A DNA stretch of 64,000 nucleotides from Oscillospiraceae bacterium (GTDB lineage: Bacteria; Bacillota; Clostridia; Oscillospirales; Oscillospiraceae), in assembly GCA_015067615.1 (NCBI GenBank), contig SVMD01000008.1, positions 51,364 to 115,363 of the forward strand, given 5' to 3'. A program made the position numbers and the translations under genes. Under the pieces are notes generated by a model. The model was not told where the DNA came from. It saw nothing but the letters and a program-made list of their open reading frames with translations, and made no database searches. Below, one piece after another: positions 43,722 to 53,972 of the stretch (its first letter is position 1; each line of letters starts with the position of its first letter).

Positions 43722-43757
43722 AAGACAAAACTCCTTTGTTCGAATTGATCAGGGTCC

Positions 43758-43777
43758 GGCGGGGGCAAGCCCCCGCC
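43758..43777. repeat. REP-like palindrome
   Basis: GGCGGGGGC-AA-GCCCCCGCC followed by CTAC, between the GH3 and oppF-like genes. The same unit recurs at 48035-48054. Confidence 0.7.
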
Positions 43778-43792
43778 CTACAATATGCGTAC

Positions 43793-44642
43793 TTATTTTG
43801 CCAGCAGGTCCACGGTGGACAGGTCCCACTCCTCGTGGATCTTGGGCACGTCGGAGATCAGGCGCTTGGTGTAGGCGGCCTGGGGCTTCAGAATGACCTC
43901 GTCTGCCTTGCCGTACTCCACGAACTTGCCGTGCTCCATGATGTAGACGGTGTCGGAGATGTAGTAGGCCAGGCCGATATCGTGGGTAATGAAGATGATG
44001 GTCATGCCCACTTCGTCACGAAGCTGCAGCAGCATATCCAGGATGGTGGCCCGGGAGCAGGCGTCCACCATGGAGGTGGGCTCGTCAGCCAGCAGGATCT
44101 TGGGCTTGAGCAGGAAGATACGGGCGATCATCAGACGCTGCATCTGGCCGCCGGAGAGTTCGAAGGGATACTTGTTGGTCAGCTCCGCGAACTTCAGGTT
44201 CACGAAGGAGCAGGCCTCGGTCATCATTTCGATCTTCTTTTCCTTGGACAGGTGCTTGCCGCCGCGCATATTGATGCAGTCAAGCAGCACGGTGTCGATC
44301 TTCTGGAAGGTATTGAAGGAGGAGAAGGGGTCCTGGAAAATGGCCTGGATACCCTTCCAGTATTCCTTCTTCTTCTTGCCGGTGGAGATATCCCGGGGCT
44401 GGCCCATGAAGAGGATCTCACCCTCGGTGTGGTTCAAAAGGCCCAGCAGCATCTTGCTGAGGGTGGTCTTGCCGGAGCCGGACTCGCCCACGATGGACAC
44501 GAACTCGCCCACATGGAAATCAAAGTCCACATGGTCAACGGCCACGGTCTTCTTGTCGCCGATGCCGAAGACCTTGGTGACGCCCCGGCCGCTCAGGCAC
44601 AGGGGGGCATTGGTAAAGTCCTTGCTTTCAACGATTCTGTCT

Positions 44643-44650
<8 letters not shown>
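43793..44650 (-). CDS. Oligosaccharide/oligopeptide ABC importer ATPase (OppF-type)
   Basis: 285 residues: Walker [24 protein letters not shown] signature, [13 protein letters not shown]alker B, HDIGLAYY switch histidine. It is the second ATPase of an Opp-type importer and starts 8 nt inside the end of the OppD-like gene. It lacks the usual C-terminal oligopeptide-recognition extension of OppF and ends at [15 protein letters not shown]. Because all adjacent enzymes are glycosidases, sugar transport is inferred, as for Thermotoga cellobiose and mannan Opp-family systems. Confidence 0.92.
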
Positions 44651-45650
<1,000 letters not shown>

Positions 45651-45663
45651 AGTGTGCGCCTCC

Positions 45664-46911
45664 TTAGTCTCTCAGGGTGGGGTTGAAGACCTGGTCCAGA
45701 CCGGTGTTCATCAGATTCAGGGAGAAGGAGATGAGGGTAATGGTCAGGATCACAGGGAAATATGCCCACCAGGAGCCGTTGGTGTGGGCGGAATAGAGCA
45801 TGGCCCAGTTCATCATCAGGCCCAGGGTAGCGGTCTCGGTGGTCTTGGGACCCAGGCCCAGAAGGCTGAGCTGCGCTTCGGACAGGATACCGGAGGAGAC
45901 CTGCAGGATGAAGGCCATGACCACATAGGATGCGATGTAGGGCAGAATGTCCGTCATGACGATCCGGAACAGGGAATGGCCGGAGAGCTTAGACAGGTTC
46001 ACGTGGTCGCGGTTCCGCAGGGAGATGACCTGGGAACGGACGGAGCGGCAGGTCCATGTCCAGCTTGTCAGACCTATGACCACCGCCACCACGCTGGCGC
46101 CGCGCTGGTCCTGGCCGATGGAGTAGGAGATCAGGATCAGCAGCACGAAGCCGGGGATGACCGTGAATACATTGGTGACGAACATGATGAAGTCATCCAC
46201 AAAGCCGCCCAGGTAGCCGGACAGCAGACCCAGGGTCAGGCCGATCAGTGTGGCGACGGTACCGGCAATCAGGCCGATGATGATGGAGGTGCCGGTGGCA
46301 GAGACCAGCTGCTTTAAGACATCGCGGCCGAAGTTGTCGGTGCCCAGGGGCAGCAGCTTCACATTGGCCACAGCGCCCACACGGACATAGTCGGTAGCGG
46401 TGATCTTGTCGGTCTGCTCCAGAACGCCCTCCTCGTTTTCCTCGGCGATGATGATGGTATCACCGGCCCGGAGATCTGCCAGGGAGCGGTTCAGGCGCTT
46501 GTAGTAGTTGCGCTTTGCCATGGTCATGCCCTTGGGCTTGATGGACTCATCGTAATGCTCACTCCACAGATCCAGCAGAGCGTCAGTATCGGTGATGTCC
46601 AGCTCGGAAATATCGATTTCCATAACGGTAAACCATTCCACCATGGCAACCCGGTCCTCTTCCTTCAGGGCCGCGGCCACACGCTTGTCACCGGCGTCGG
46701 GCAGACGCAGGGTCTCGTAGTCGGTCTTGGTGGCGTCATACATGGAAACATAGATGCCGGGCTCGGCGAAGGTGCCCACGCCGATCATCTCCAGGGGATC
46801 GCCGGGATTGATCAGGGGATAGATGAAGAGGATCACCAGGATCACCATAAAAATGGAGAAGCCGCCGACAAATTTGGGAGAATGGAAAACCTGACGCAAT
46901 GTATTTTTCAT
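45664..46911 (-). CDS. ABC importer permease (OppC-type) with long extracytoplasmic insert
   Basis: 415 residues, about 110 longer than common OppC. A first membrane helix (about 16-34) is followed by about 150 polar, acidic residues (35-185) with no membrane span, then [15 protein letters not shown] (188-202), where canonical OppC continues, and five spans with the EAA loop around [19 protein letters not shown]. The insert would lie outside and could touch the binding protein or substrate. No stop, frameshift or repeat suggests an artefact. Pairs with OppB-like permease upstream. Confidence 0.9.
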   Translation of the reverse strand: MKNTLRQVFHSPKFVGGFSIFMVILVILFIYPLINPGDPLEMIGVGTFAEPGIYVSMYDATKTDYETLRLPDAGDKRVAAALKEEDRVAMVEWFTVMEIDISELDITDTDALLDLWSEHYDESIKPKGMTMAKRNYYKRLNRSLADLRAGDTIIIAEENEEGVLEQTDKITATDYVRVGAVANVKLLPLGTDNFGRDVLKQLVSATGTSIIIGLIAGTVATLIGLTLGLLSGYLGGFVDDFIMFVTNVFTVIPGFVLLILISYSIGQDQRGASVVAVVIGLTSWTWTCRSVRSQVISLRNRDHVNLSKLSGHSLFRIVMTDILPYIASYVVMAFILQVSSGILSEAQLSLLGLGPKTTETATLGLMMNWAMLYSAHTNGSWWAYFPVILTITLISFSLNLMNTGLDQVFNPTLRD

Positions 46912-46926
46912 GGAAGCTCCACCTCC

Positions 46927-47931
46927 TTAGTCGAACTGGGCAGCCTTGACTCTGGGGTCAATGAAGCCGTAGATGATATCCAGCAGGAAGGTCACAAGCA
47001 GCACCATAACGGTGATGATCAGGGTGGTTGCGGAGATCAGGGGGTAGTCCGCGGCGGTAACGCCGGAATACATGGCAGAGCCCAGGCCGGGATAGGAGAA
47101 GATGATCTCCGCCACCAGGGCGCCGCCCACCATGGTACCGATGGAGAGGGCCAGACCGGTGATCTGGGGCAGCATGGCATTGCGGAACACATAGCCCACG
47201 ATCTTGGAGTCCTTGATGCCCAGGAACCGGGCGTACTTGACGTAGTCGGCGTTCAGCTCGTAGATGGACATGGAGCGCATGCCCACAGCCTGGCCGCCGA
47301 TGGAGATCAGCACGATGGACCAGAAGGGCAGCTGATAGTGCTTGATGACGGAAGCGATGAAGCTCCAGCTGAAGTTGGGGATCATGTCGAAGGCGTAGCC
47401 GCCGGCGATGGGGAACCATTTCAGGGTCACCGCAAAGACCAGCAGCAGAATGACCGCCATACCAAAGGCGGGCACATTGCCCAGGAACAGGAAGGTGGGA
47501 AGCAGGACCTTGTCCCAGCCCTTCTTCAGGTAAGCGGCCAGCGCACCCAGGAGGTTGCCCAGGATCCAGCCGGTGAGAATGGCCGGCAGCTGCAGGCACA
47601 CGGTCCACATAATGGCGCTGCCGATGATATCGGATACGGGACGGGGATACTGGCTGAAGGAAACGCCGAAATCGCCCTTGATGGCCTTGCCGCAGAAGAT
47701 CACAAACTGCTCCCACAGGGGCTTGTTGGTGCCGAATTCCTCGGCGTAGCGTTCATAGACCTCCTGGACGGCGGAGGCATCGGAGATACCGGAGGTCAGC
47801 TTGCCGGTGATGGCCGCCACAGGATCCGAGGGCATCAGCCGGGGCAGGAAGAAGTTCAGCACCACCGCCACGATGAAGGTGATGACGAACCAGAGAATCT
47901 TTTTACCAAAGTATTTGCGGTAACCTTTCAT
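46927..47931 (-). CDS. ABC importer permease (OppB-type)
   Basis: 334 residues with six spans: [20 protein letters not shown] at the N-terminus and the EAA loop [21 protein letters not shown] 110-residue outside segment between spans 1 and 2 is normal for OppB. It follows a 250-bp gap after the binding-protein gene that contains a terminator and REPIN-like repeat, so it is likely transcribed by read-through at a lower level. Confidence 0.92.
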   Translation of the reverse strand: MKGYRKYFGKKILWFVITFIVAVVLNFFLPRLMPSDPVAAITGKLTSGISDASAVQEVYERYAEEFGTNKPLWEQFVIFCGKAIKGDFGVSFSQYPRPVSDIIGSAIMWTVCLQLPAILTGWILGNLLGALAAYLKKGWDKVLLPTFLFLGNVPAFGMAVILLLVFAVTLKWFPIAGGYAFDMIPNFSWSFIASVIKHYQLPFWSIVLISIGGQAVGMRSMSIYELNADYVKYARFLGIKDSKIVGYVFRNAMLPQITGLALSIGTMVGGALVAEIIFSYPGLGSAMYSGVTAADYPLISATTLIITVMVLLVTFLLDIIYGFIDPRVKAAQFD

Positions 47932-47985
47932 TTGCTACCATTCCTCCTTCTTAGAGGTATATTTTTCCGGGAGCGAATCTTCAGC

Positions 47986-48057
47986 GTAAGGCAGGGGCAC
48001 ACCCCCGTGGCCAGTGTCTGTGTGTCGCCGATGGCGGGGGCATGCCCCCGCCCTACG
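47986..48057. repeat. REPIN-like pair of inverted palindromes
   Basis: Two REP units face each other: GTAAGGCAGGGGC... (47986 onward) and GGCGGGGGCATGCCCCCGCC with CTAC (48035-48057). Each is itself a hairpin, giving the REPIN architecture. It shares its core with 43758-43777. Confidence 0.65.
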
Positions 48058-48100
48058 TGATCCACAGCCGCTTCCCGGCGAATTTTCCGTAATGTAACCA

Positions 48101-48133
48101 AGAGGCCATGCTCCACGAGGGAGCATGGCCTCT
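48101..48133 (-). terminator. Terminator between binding-protein and permease genes
   Basis: A 14-bp perfect stem (48101-48114 with 48120-48133) with 5-nt loop. It likely lets binding-protein mRNA accumulate over permease mRNA, as is common in importer operons. On the minus strand the T-run is short. Confidence 0.65.
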
Positions 48134-48178
48134 TTTAGTTAGAAGTTAGCTATGAATGTTCCGGATTCCGGTATTCAA

Positions 48179-50050
48179 TTAGCCCACCAGCTCCAGCTCG
48201 TACAGAGCCTTGATGCCGTAGCCGTCGGTGCAGTCCATGGGAGGAATGCCGTTGTCATCGTTGGGGAAGTTGGTCCAGACGGACTCGTTGACAGCGTGGA
48301 AGACGGAGGGACGATACATCAGGGAGAAGCTGGGAACCTCGGTCAGGTAGATCTTGGTCAGCTCGGTGTACAGGCGGACCAGCTCGTCCTGATCGGTGGT
48401 CAGAGGAATCTGCTTGATCAGAGCGTCAGCCTCTTCGTTGACGTACTGGCCCCAGTTGCCGGACCAGTTGTTGGAAACACCAACATAGTCCTTGCCCAGG
48501 AACTGATTGACACGGGTCCAGGGGTTGGAGGGAGATGCAGCCTCGGGAGACCACATGAAGATGGCGTACTCAACCTGAGCGGGATCGGTGAAGACAGTCT
48601 GGTAGATGGAGTACTCGGGGTACAGAGTGGTGATCTCAACACCGATCTTCTCACCGGCAGCGGCGACCACTTCCATGGATGCCTGCCAGTCGGTCCAGCC
48701 GTTGGGGCAGACGGCGTTCAGAGAGATCTTCTCGCCGTTCCACTCACGCCAGCCGTCGCCGTCGGAGTCGACGATACCGGCAGCGTCCAGCATAGCCTTG
48801 GCGCCTTCGATATCATTGCCGGCCCACTGCAGATCAGCAACTGCGTCGTGGTCGTACAGAGCCTGCTCACCGTCGGTGGGGTTCATCAGGGAGCGGGGGA
48901 CATCGGCGAAGGAGGGGGACTGGTTGGTCATTGCGTTGGCAATGATGGTGTCGTAGTCAACAGCCAGAGCGATGGCCTTACGCAGAGCGGTATTCTCGGC
49001 CAGGACGGGCATGTTCATGTTGTACCATGCGGTGGGCATGGTCAGGCAGACGCCGTAGGGAGCCTCTTCGTAGTAGGTGGAGATGGGCAGGCCGTCCTCC
49101 AGCCACAGGTTCTGGATGTTGCCGATGAACTGCTGGCAGACGTCAACTTCGCCGGCCTTCAGAGCGGTCTCACCTGCGGGGTTGTCAGCGTAGATGGTGT
49201 GGGCGATGTACTTGGGAACAGGCAGCTTGCCCCACATGGAGGCATCCTGGCCCCAGTAGTTGTCGTCACGGATCAGAACGACCTTCTGATCGTCGGCGTA
49301 GTACTTGGTGTAGGGACCGGACCAGACGACGTCCTCACCGGCGTCGTTCAGGATAGCGGTAGCGTCGTTGTTGCAGCGAGCAGCCAGGGTGTCGATCCAG
49401 GCAGCCTGAGCAATGGGAGCGCCGGTCAGGAAGTCCAGAACCTTCAGGGGGTTCACGGGCTGGCCAGCCTCGTTGACGGCGGCATTGATGATGACCTTCT
49501 GGCCGTCAGCCTCGATGGAAGCGATGTAGGCGCCGAAGGTGGTGCCGGTGCCGTTGGCGATCTCAACGCCGATGGTCCAGGTGCGGACCACGTCAGCAGC
49601 GGTAACGGGAGTGCCATCGGACCACTTGGCAGCGTCCTTGATGGTCATGGTCATCTGGGTCATGTCCTCGTTCCAGGCGTAGTCGTCGTTAGCCAGCAGG
49701 CCGTACAGACCGCCGTCCAGAGGATTGTACATGTACAGGGTTTCGAACATCAGGCTGCGGTAGCCGGAAGCACCGCCGGCGATTGCCATAGCGTTGTTCT
49801 GGTTGGTGCCAATGACGTTCCAGGAGTTAACGGTACCCCACTGCTGACCTGCGAAATACAGGGTCTCGTTACGGGGCAGAACAACCTCCTGAGCTGCGGG
49901 GGGCTCGGTCACGTCGACCACAGGGGCCTGGGTTTCGACGGGATCGTCAGCCTTGGGTGCGGTGGTCTCGACGGGCTTATCGCCGCCACAGCCTGCGAAC
50001 AGACCGACGACCATAAACACTGCGAGCAACAGGGCCAGGATCTTCTTCAT
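48179..50050 (-). CDS. ABC importer substrate-binding lipoprotein, SBP family 5
   Basis: 623 residues: lipoprotein signal MKKILALLLAVFMVVGLF with lipobox AGC (C21), a Thr/Pro/Val-rich linker (to about residue 55), then the family-5 binding fold (DAAKWSDGTPVTAADVVRTW, LRKAIALAVDYDTIIANAM). It delivers substrate to the Opp-type permeases. Family 5 binds peptides, nickel or oligosaccharides; the glycosidase context favours a beta-linked oligosaccharide. Ribosome site AAAGGAGGAAAAATCA is strong, matching a highly expressed protein. Confidence 0.93.
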   Translation of the reverse strand: MKKILALLLAVFMVVGLFAGCGGDKPVETTAPKADDPVETQAPVVDVTEPPAAQEVVLPRNETLYFAGQQWGTVNSWNVIGTNQNNAMAIAGGASGYRSLMFETLYMYNPLDGGLYGLLANDDYAWNEDMTQMTMTIKDAAKWSDGTPVTAADVVRTWTIGVEIANGTGTTFGAYIASIEADGQKVIINAAVNEAGQPVNPLKVLDFLTGAPIAQAAWIDTLAARCNNDATAILNDAGEDVVWSGPYTKYYADDQKVVLIRDDNYWGQDASMWGKLPVPKYIAHTIYADNPAGETALKAGEVDVCQQFIGNIQNLWLEDGLPISTYYEEAPYGVCLTMPTAWYNMNMPVLAENTALRKAIALAVDYDTIIANAMTNQSPSFADVPRSLMNPTDGEQALYDHDAVADLQWAGNDIEGAKAMLDAAGIVDSDGDGWREWNGEKISLNAVCPNGWTDWQASMEVVAAAGEKIGVEITTLYPEYSIYQTVFTDPAQVEYAIFMWSPEAASPSNPWTRVNQFLGKDYVGVSNNWSGNWGQYVNEEADALIKQIPLTTDQDELVRLYTELTKIYLTEVPSFSLMYRPSVFHAVNESVWTNFPNDDNGIPPMDCTDGYGIKALYELELVG

Positions 50051-50170
50051 TGATTTTTCCTCCTTTAAATTTTTTGGTCTCCATTGAATGGTTCTCCGGA
50101 GCCCATATTGTTATGGTTCTCTCCGGGAACCATGACTTACGGGGTGTATGCGCCGCCCCGGAGGGGGCGG

Positions 50171-50196
50171 CTTAAAAAGGCTGCAGCCTTTTTAAG
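50171..50196 (-). terminator. Perfect 26-bp palindrome, probable terminator of the LacI-family gene
   Basis: CTTAAAAAGGCTG and its exact complement, 7 nt after the regulator stop codon. The right half supplies a T5 run in each direction. Confidence 0.7.
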
Positions 50197-50202
50197 CTGA
50201 GA

Positions 50203-51213
50203 TTATTTGATCTTTCGGACCGTCTCGCCGGGAAGCACCTGCCCCGGGATCACGATGCGACCCGGAATATAGAGCTTACCCTCTTCCACGGACCGGGCCA
50301 GCTCTTCCGCCGCGCTGATGCCCATGTTTTCGGCATCCTGCCGCAGTGTGGTGAGCCGGGGACGGATGATCTGGCTGAACTTGATGCCGTCGTAGCCGGC
50401 CACGCAGATGTCACCGGGTACCGACAGACCCTGCTTTTCCAGCTCGTTCATACCGCCAAGGTAGGCAATATCATCGGGATAGATGATGCAGGTGGGCCTT
50501 ACCTTCAGGGAAAGGAGCTTCCGGGTGGCCTCCTCCACAGATGCGGGATCGTGATAGAAGGCGGGGAGCACATATTCCTCCGGCACCTCCAGCCCCAGCT
50601 CCTTGCAGGTGCGGTAGAAGCTGGCGATGCGGATCTTGGTAACGGCGGTTTCCTCGCCGTGGATGAAGGCGATGCGCTCATGGCCCAGAGAGTGGATATG
50701 CTTCACCAGATCCCGCATACCCTGGACATTGTCTGACTGGACGGAGCCGCAGTGTTCAAAGACATAGTCGATGGTCACCACCGGGATACCGCTGTTCACC
50801 AGCTCCAGCACCTGGGGCTCGTTGAATTCCACCGACGCGATCAGCACGCCGTCGCAGCTGCGGTATCGGGCGTGTTCCGCGTAGCTGATCTCCCGTCCGC
50901 CCAGGCAGTCGGAGATGAAGGAGATATCGTAGCCCAGCTCCCCGGCACGGTGCTTGAAGGCGTTGAGGATCCGGGAAAAGAATTCATGGGTCAGGCCGGA
51001 ATTGGTAGCATCCTCGAACAGAACGCCGAAATTGTAGGACCGGCTGGTTTTCAGGGCCCGGGCGGCGGAATTGGCGATGTAGCCCATTTCCTGGGCCGCC
51101 GCACGGATCCGCTCGGCGGTTTCGGCGGAGATATCACTGGCACCGTTGAGGGCCTTGCTGACAGTGGCGGCGGAACAGCCGCAGCGCTTGGCGATCATGC
51201 GGATGGTGACCAT
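50203..51213 (-). CDS. LacI family transcriptional regulator
   Basis: 336 residues from ATG 51213 behind GGGGAGGGCCCT; an open frame upstream is not used. MVTIRMIAKRCGCSAATVSK is the LacI helix-turn-helix, followed by the hinge NSAARALKTSRSYNFGVLF and a periplasmic-binding-like sensor domain (GDICVAGYDGIKFSQIIRPR LTTL region intact). It probably represses the divergent beta-mannosidase gene and the importer operon downstream, responding to a mannosyl or glucosyl oligosaccharide. ACGAAAAC-type sites in the intergenic region are candidate operators. Confidence 0.92.
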   Translation of the reverse strand: MVTIRMIAKRCGCSAATVSKALNGASDISAETAERIRAAAQEMGYIANSAARALKTSRSYNFGVLFEDATNSGLTHEFFSRILNAFKHRAGELGYDISFISDCLGGREISYAEHARYRSCDGVLIASVEFNEPQVLELVNSGIPVVTIDYVFEHCGSVQSDNVQGMRDLVKHIHSLGHERIAFIHGEETAVTKIRIASFYRTCKELGLEVPEEYVLPAFYHDPASVEEATRKLLSLKVRPTCIIYPDDIAYLGGMNELEKQGLSVPGDICVAGYDGIKFSQIIRPRLTTLRQDAENMGISAAEELARSVEEGKLYIPGRIVIPGQVLPGETVRKIK

Positions 51214-51275
51214 AGGGCCCTCCCCTTTCCGGACACGCCCCGGAAAGAAGGATCCCAACAGGGCGCAGGTGTCCT

Positions 51276-51290
51276 AAATCGTTTTCGTAA
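51276..51290 (-). promoter_or_regulatory. Candidate LacI-type operator
   Basis: TTACGAAAACGATTT read on the minus strand, 60 bp before the regulator start. The core ACGAAAACG is repeated exactly at 51476-51484. Confidence 0.5.
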
Positions 51291-51390
51291 GGTCATTATA
51301 AGTAAGCTTTCGGCAATTGTCAATAACAAATGGTCAAATTATAAAAATTTATAAAAACTTTGTCTATTTCGACGAACGCTATGTAAAAGC

Positions 51391-51400
51391 GACGAAAACA
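51391..51400 (+). promoter_or_regulatory. Weaker ACGAAAAC copy
   Basis: GACGAAAACA, a third partial copy of the core, 25 bp before the beta-mannosidase -35 box. Confidence 0.3.
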
Positions 51401-51424
51401 AAGGTGTTTCCAATCACAATTCTA

Positions 51425-51453
51425 TTGACATTGACCATGGTGTATTTTATAGT
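51425..51453 (+). promoter_or_regulatory. Beta-mannosidase promoter
   Basis: TTGACA (51425-51430), 17-bp spacer, TATAGT (51448-51453): near-consensus. Transcription would start near 51460. Confidence 0.75.
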
Positions 51454-51475
51454 ATGTATGGACATTTATCCGCAA

Positions 51476-51484
51476 ACGAAAACG
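51476..51484 (+). promoter_or_regulatory. Candidate LacI-type operator downstream of the promoter
   Basis: ACGAAAACG within CAAACGAAAACGTATTC, about 16-24 bp after the expected transcript start: a roadblock position for a repressor. Confidence 0.5.
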
Positions 51485-51501
51485 TATTCGGAGGTAATAT
51501 G

Positions 51502-53919
51502 ATGAAAAAACTGTCACTTAACGGTTCCTGGAGTCTGGAAATTTCAGGAATTGGCTTTGGAAACGTTTCCGCGCAGGTTCCCGGCTCTGTATACCACGAT
51601 CTTCTTCAAAACGGCCTCATGGAGGACCCCTTCTACCGGGACAACGAAATGAAGGCCCTGGCCCTCATGGACAACGATTTTGTCTACAGCCGCAGCTTTA
51701 CGGTCAGCGATGAGCTGCTGAATTCCGACGCTGTGCTGCTGCGCTGCGAGGGTCTGGATACCATCGCTACGGTCCGCATCAACGGCGAAGTGGCAGGTCT
51801 GGCCAACAATATGCACCGGATCTGGGAATTTGACGTAAAGAAATATCTGCGTTCCGGCGAGAATGCCATTTCCGTCCGCTTTGCCTCCCCTACCAAATAT
51901 ATCAAAGAGCAGTATGCAAAGTCTGTCGCGGACGGTTCTTCTGACGCCATGGTGGGCTTCCCCCATATCCGCAAGGCCCACTGCATGTTCGGCTGGGACT
52001 GGGGTCCCCGGCTGCCCGACGCCGGCATCTGGCGGGATATCATGATCCTGGGCGTGGATGTGGCCCGGATCCGGGATGTCCATGTGCTGCAGCACCACCA
52101 GGAGAACAAGGTGACCCTGGAGGTCAATACCCATATCAGTCAGGTAACCGGTACCGCCCCTGTGTCTGTCACCGTCACCGGCCCCTGCGGAAAAACCTGG
52201 ACCGCTGAGGGCGAAAAGGCTGTCATTGAGATCGAAGATCCTCAGCTCTGGTGGCCCGCCGGCTTCGGTGAACAGAATCTGTACACCGTTTCCGTGAAAC
52301 TGGGCGATCTGGATGCCTGGGAGCGGCGCATCGGCCTGCGGACCATGACCGTCACCCGGAAGAAGGATGAATGGGGCGAGAGCTTCGCCCACTGCGTCAA
52401 CGGCATCGACATTTTCGCCATGGGCGCCGACTACATCCCCGAGGACAACCTGCTGCCCAGAGTGAATCCGGAGCGGACCCGCCGTCTGCTGGAGGATGCC
52501 CGGGCCGCCAACATGAACTGCATCCGCGTCTGGGGCGGCGGCTACTATCCCGATGACTTCTTCTACGATGCCTGCGACGAGCTGGGTCTGCTGGTGTGGC
52601 AGGACTTCATGTTCGCCTGCGCCGTGTATAACCTGACGGAGGAATTTGAGGAGAATATCACCGCCGAGTTCATCGACAACGTCCGCCGTCTCCGCCACCA
52701 TCCCTCCCTGGCCCTCTGGTGCGGCAACAACGAGATGGAGGACTTCGTGGACAAGGGCGAGTGGGTGGCCTGCCACCGTCAGAAGGCGGACTATATTAAG
52801 ATGTACGAATACATCATCCCCAAGGTGTTAAAGACCGAGGATCCCCAGGCCTTCTACTGGCCCGCCTCCCCCTCCTCCGGCGGCTCCTTCGACAATCCCC
52901 AGGATCCCAACCGGGGCGATGTCCACTACTGGATGGTCTGGCACGGATTGCTGCCCTTCACCGACTACCGCAACCACCTGTTCCGCTACGTCTCCGAGTT
53001 CGGCTTCCAGAGCTTCCCCTGCATGGAGACCATTGAGAGCTTCACGGAGCCGGAGGACCGGAACGTATTCTCCTATGTAATGGAGAAGCACCAGAGAAAC
53101 GCCTCCGCCAACGGCCGGATCGTATCCTACCTGTCCCAGATGTACCTGTACCCCAGGGAGATGACCGATCTGGTCTACGCCTCCCAGCTGCTGCAGGCCC
53201 AGGCCATGCAGTACGGTGTGGAGCACTGGCGCCGGAACCGGGGCCGCTGCATGGGTGCGGTGGTCTGGCAGCTGAATGACTGCTGGCCCGTGGCCTCCTG
53301 GGCAAGTATCGACTACTACGGCCGCTGGAAGGCTCTGCACTACTACGAAAAGCGGTTCTTCGCACCTGTTCTCATCTCCTGCCACGAAGAGGGCATCCTG
53401 AGCCAGAACACCAACGTCAACGCGGAGCCCTTTGCCCTGGAAAAGAGCGCCCACCTGAACGTGAGCAATGAGACCCTGAAGGACTTCCGGGGCACCGCGA
53501 AATGGTCCCTGCGCCGTCCCGACGCCTCGGTGATCGAGGAGGGCGAATTCCAGGTCAGCTGCCCCGCACTCAGCGCCGTGTGGCTGCCCAAGCAGGACTT
53601 CTCCCACTACGGCACCTACGACTGCTACTACTCCTACAGTCTCACCGATGAAAATGGCGCCGAAGCGGGTCAGGGCAGTGTTCTGTTCTGCGCCCCCAAG
53701 CATTTCAACTTCATCGATCCTCAGCTCAGCGCCTTTGTGGACGGGGACGAGATCATTGTCACAGCCAACGCCTACGCCCGGAGCGTGGAGATTATGGCCG
53801 GCGCCGATGTGCTGCTGGAGGACAACTACTTCGACATGGACGGCGGTGTCCGCCGGGTAAAGATCCTCCGGGGCGAAGTGGACAGCGTCAGTGTCCGCAG
53901 CGTCTACGACATCCGCTGA
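51502..53919 (+). CDS. GH2 family beta-mannosidase
   Basis: 805 residues from ATG 51502 (GGAGG 7 nt upstream; ATG 51499 is adjacent). LNGSWSLEISGIGFGNVSAQ and VPGSVYHDLLQNGLMEDPFY are the beta-mannosidase N-terminus; HCMFGWDWGPRLPDAGIW, the acid/base WCGNNEMED (E411) and the nucleophile SEFGFQSFP (E499) are intact. It removes non-reducing beta-mannose residues. No signal peptide: cytosolic, acting on imported manno-oligosaccharides. Divergent from the LacI gene; own terminator. Mannose produced could go to the isomerase at 36926. Confidence 0.94.
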   Translation: MKKLSLNGSWSLEISGIGFGNVSAQVPGSVYHDLLQNGLMEDPFYRDNEMKALALMDNDFVYSRSFTVSDELLNSDAVLLRCEGLDTIATVRINGEVAGLANNMHRIWEFDVKKYLRSGENAISVRFASPTKYIKEQYAKSVADGSSDAMVGFPHIRKAHCMFGWDWGPRLPDAGIWRDIMILGVDVARIRDVHVLQHHQENKVTLEVNTHISQVTGTAPVSVTVTGPCGKTWTAEGEKAVIEIEDPQLWWPAGFGEQNLYTVSVKLGDLDAWERRIGLRTMTVTRKKDEWGESFAHCVNGIDIFAMGADYIPEDNLLPRVNPERTRRLLEDARAANMNCIRVWGGGYYPDDFFYDACDELGLLVWQDFMFACAVYNLTEEFEENITAEFIDNVRRLRHHPSLALWCGNNEMEDFVDKGEWVACHRQKADYIKMYEYIIPKVLKTEDPQAFYWPASPSSGGSFDNPQDPNRGDVHYWMVWHGLLPFTDYRNHLFRYVSEFGFQSFPCMETIESFTEPEDRNVFSYVMEKHQRNASANGRIVSYLSQMYLYPREMTDLVYASQLLQAQAMQYGVEHWRRNRGRCMGAVVWQLNDCWPVASWASIDYYGRWKALHYYEKRFFAPVLISCHEEGILSQNTNVNAEPFALEKSAHLNVSNETLKDFRGTAKWSLRRPDASVIEEGEFQVSCPALSAVWLPKQDFSHYGTYDCYYSYSLTDENGAEAGQGSVLFCAPKHFNFIDPQLSAFVDGDEIIVTANAYARSVEIMAGADVLLEDNYFDMDGGVRRVKILRGEVDSVSVRSVYDIR

Positions 53920-53940
53920 TCATTCATACAAATTGCCTGT

Positions 53941-53972
53941 AAAAAAGAGGAGCCTTTCGGCTCCTCTTTTTT
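53941..53972. terminator. Bidirectional terminator
   Basis: A GC core stem GAGGAGCC/GGCTCCTC flanked by A6 and T6 (53941-53954 with 53959-53972), shared by the convergent beta-mannosidase and acetyltransferase genes. Confidence 0.9.

Noticed and set aside
48152..50053. A 633-codon open frame antisense to the binding-protein gene
   Set aside because: The minus strand encodes a clear lipoprotein with ribosome site; the antisense product has no motif.
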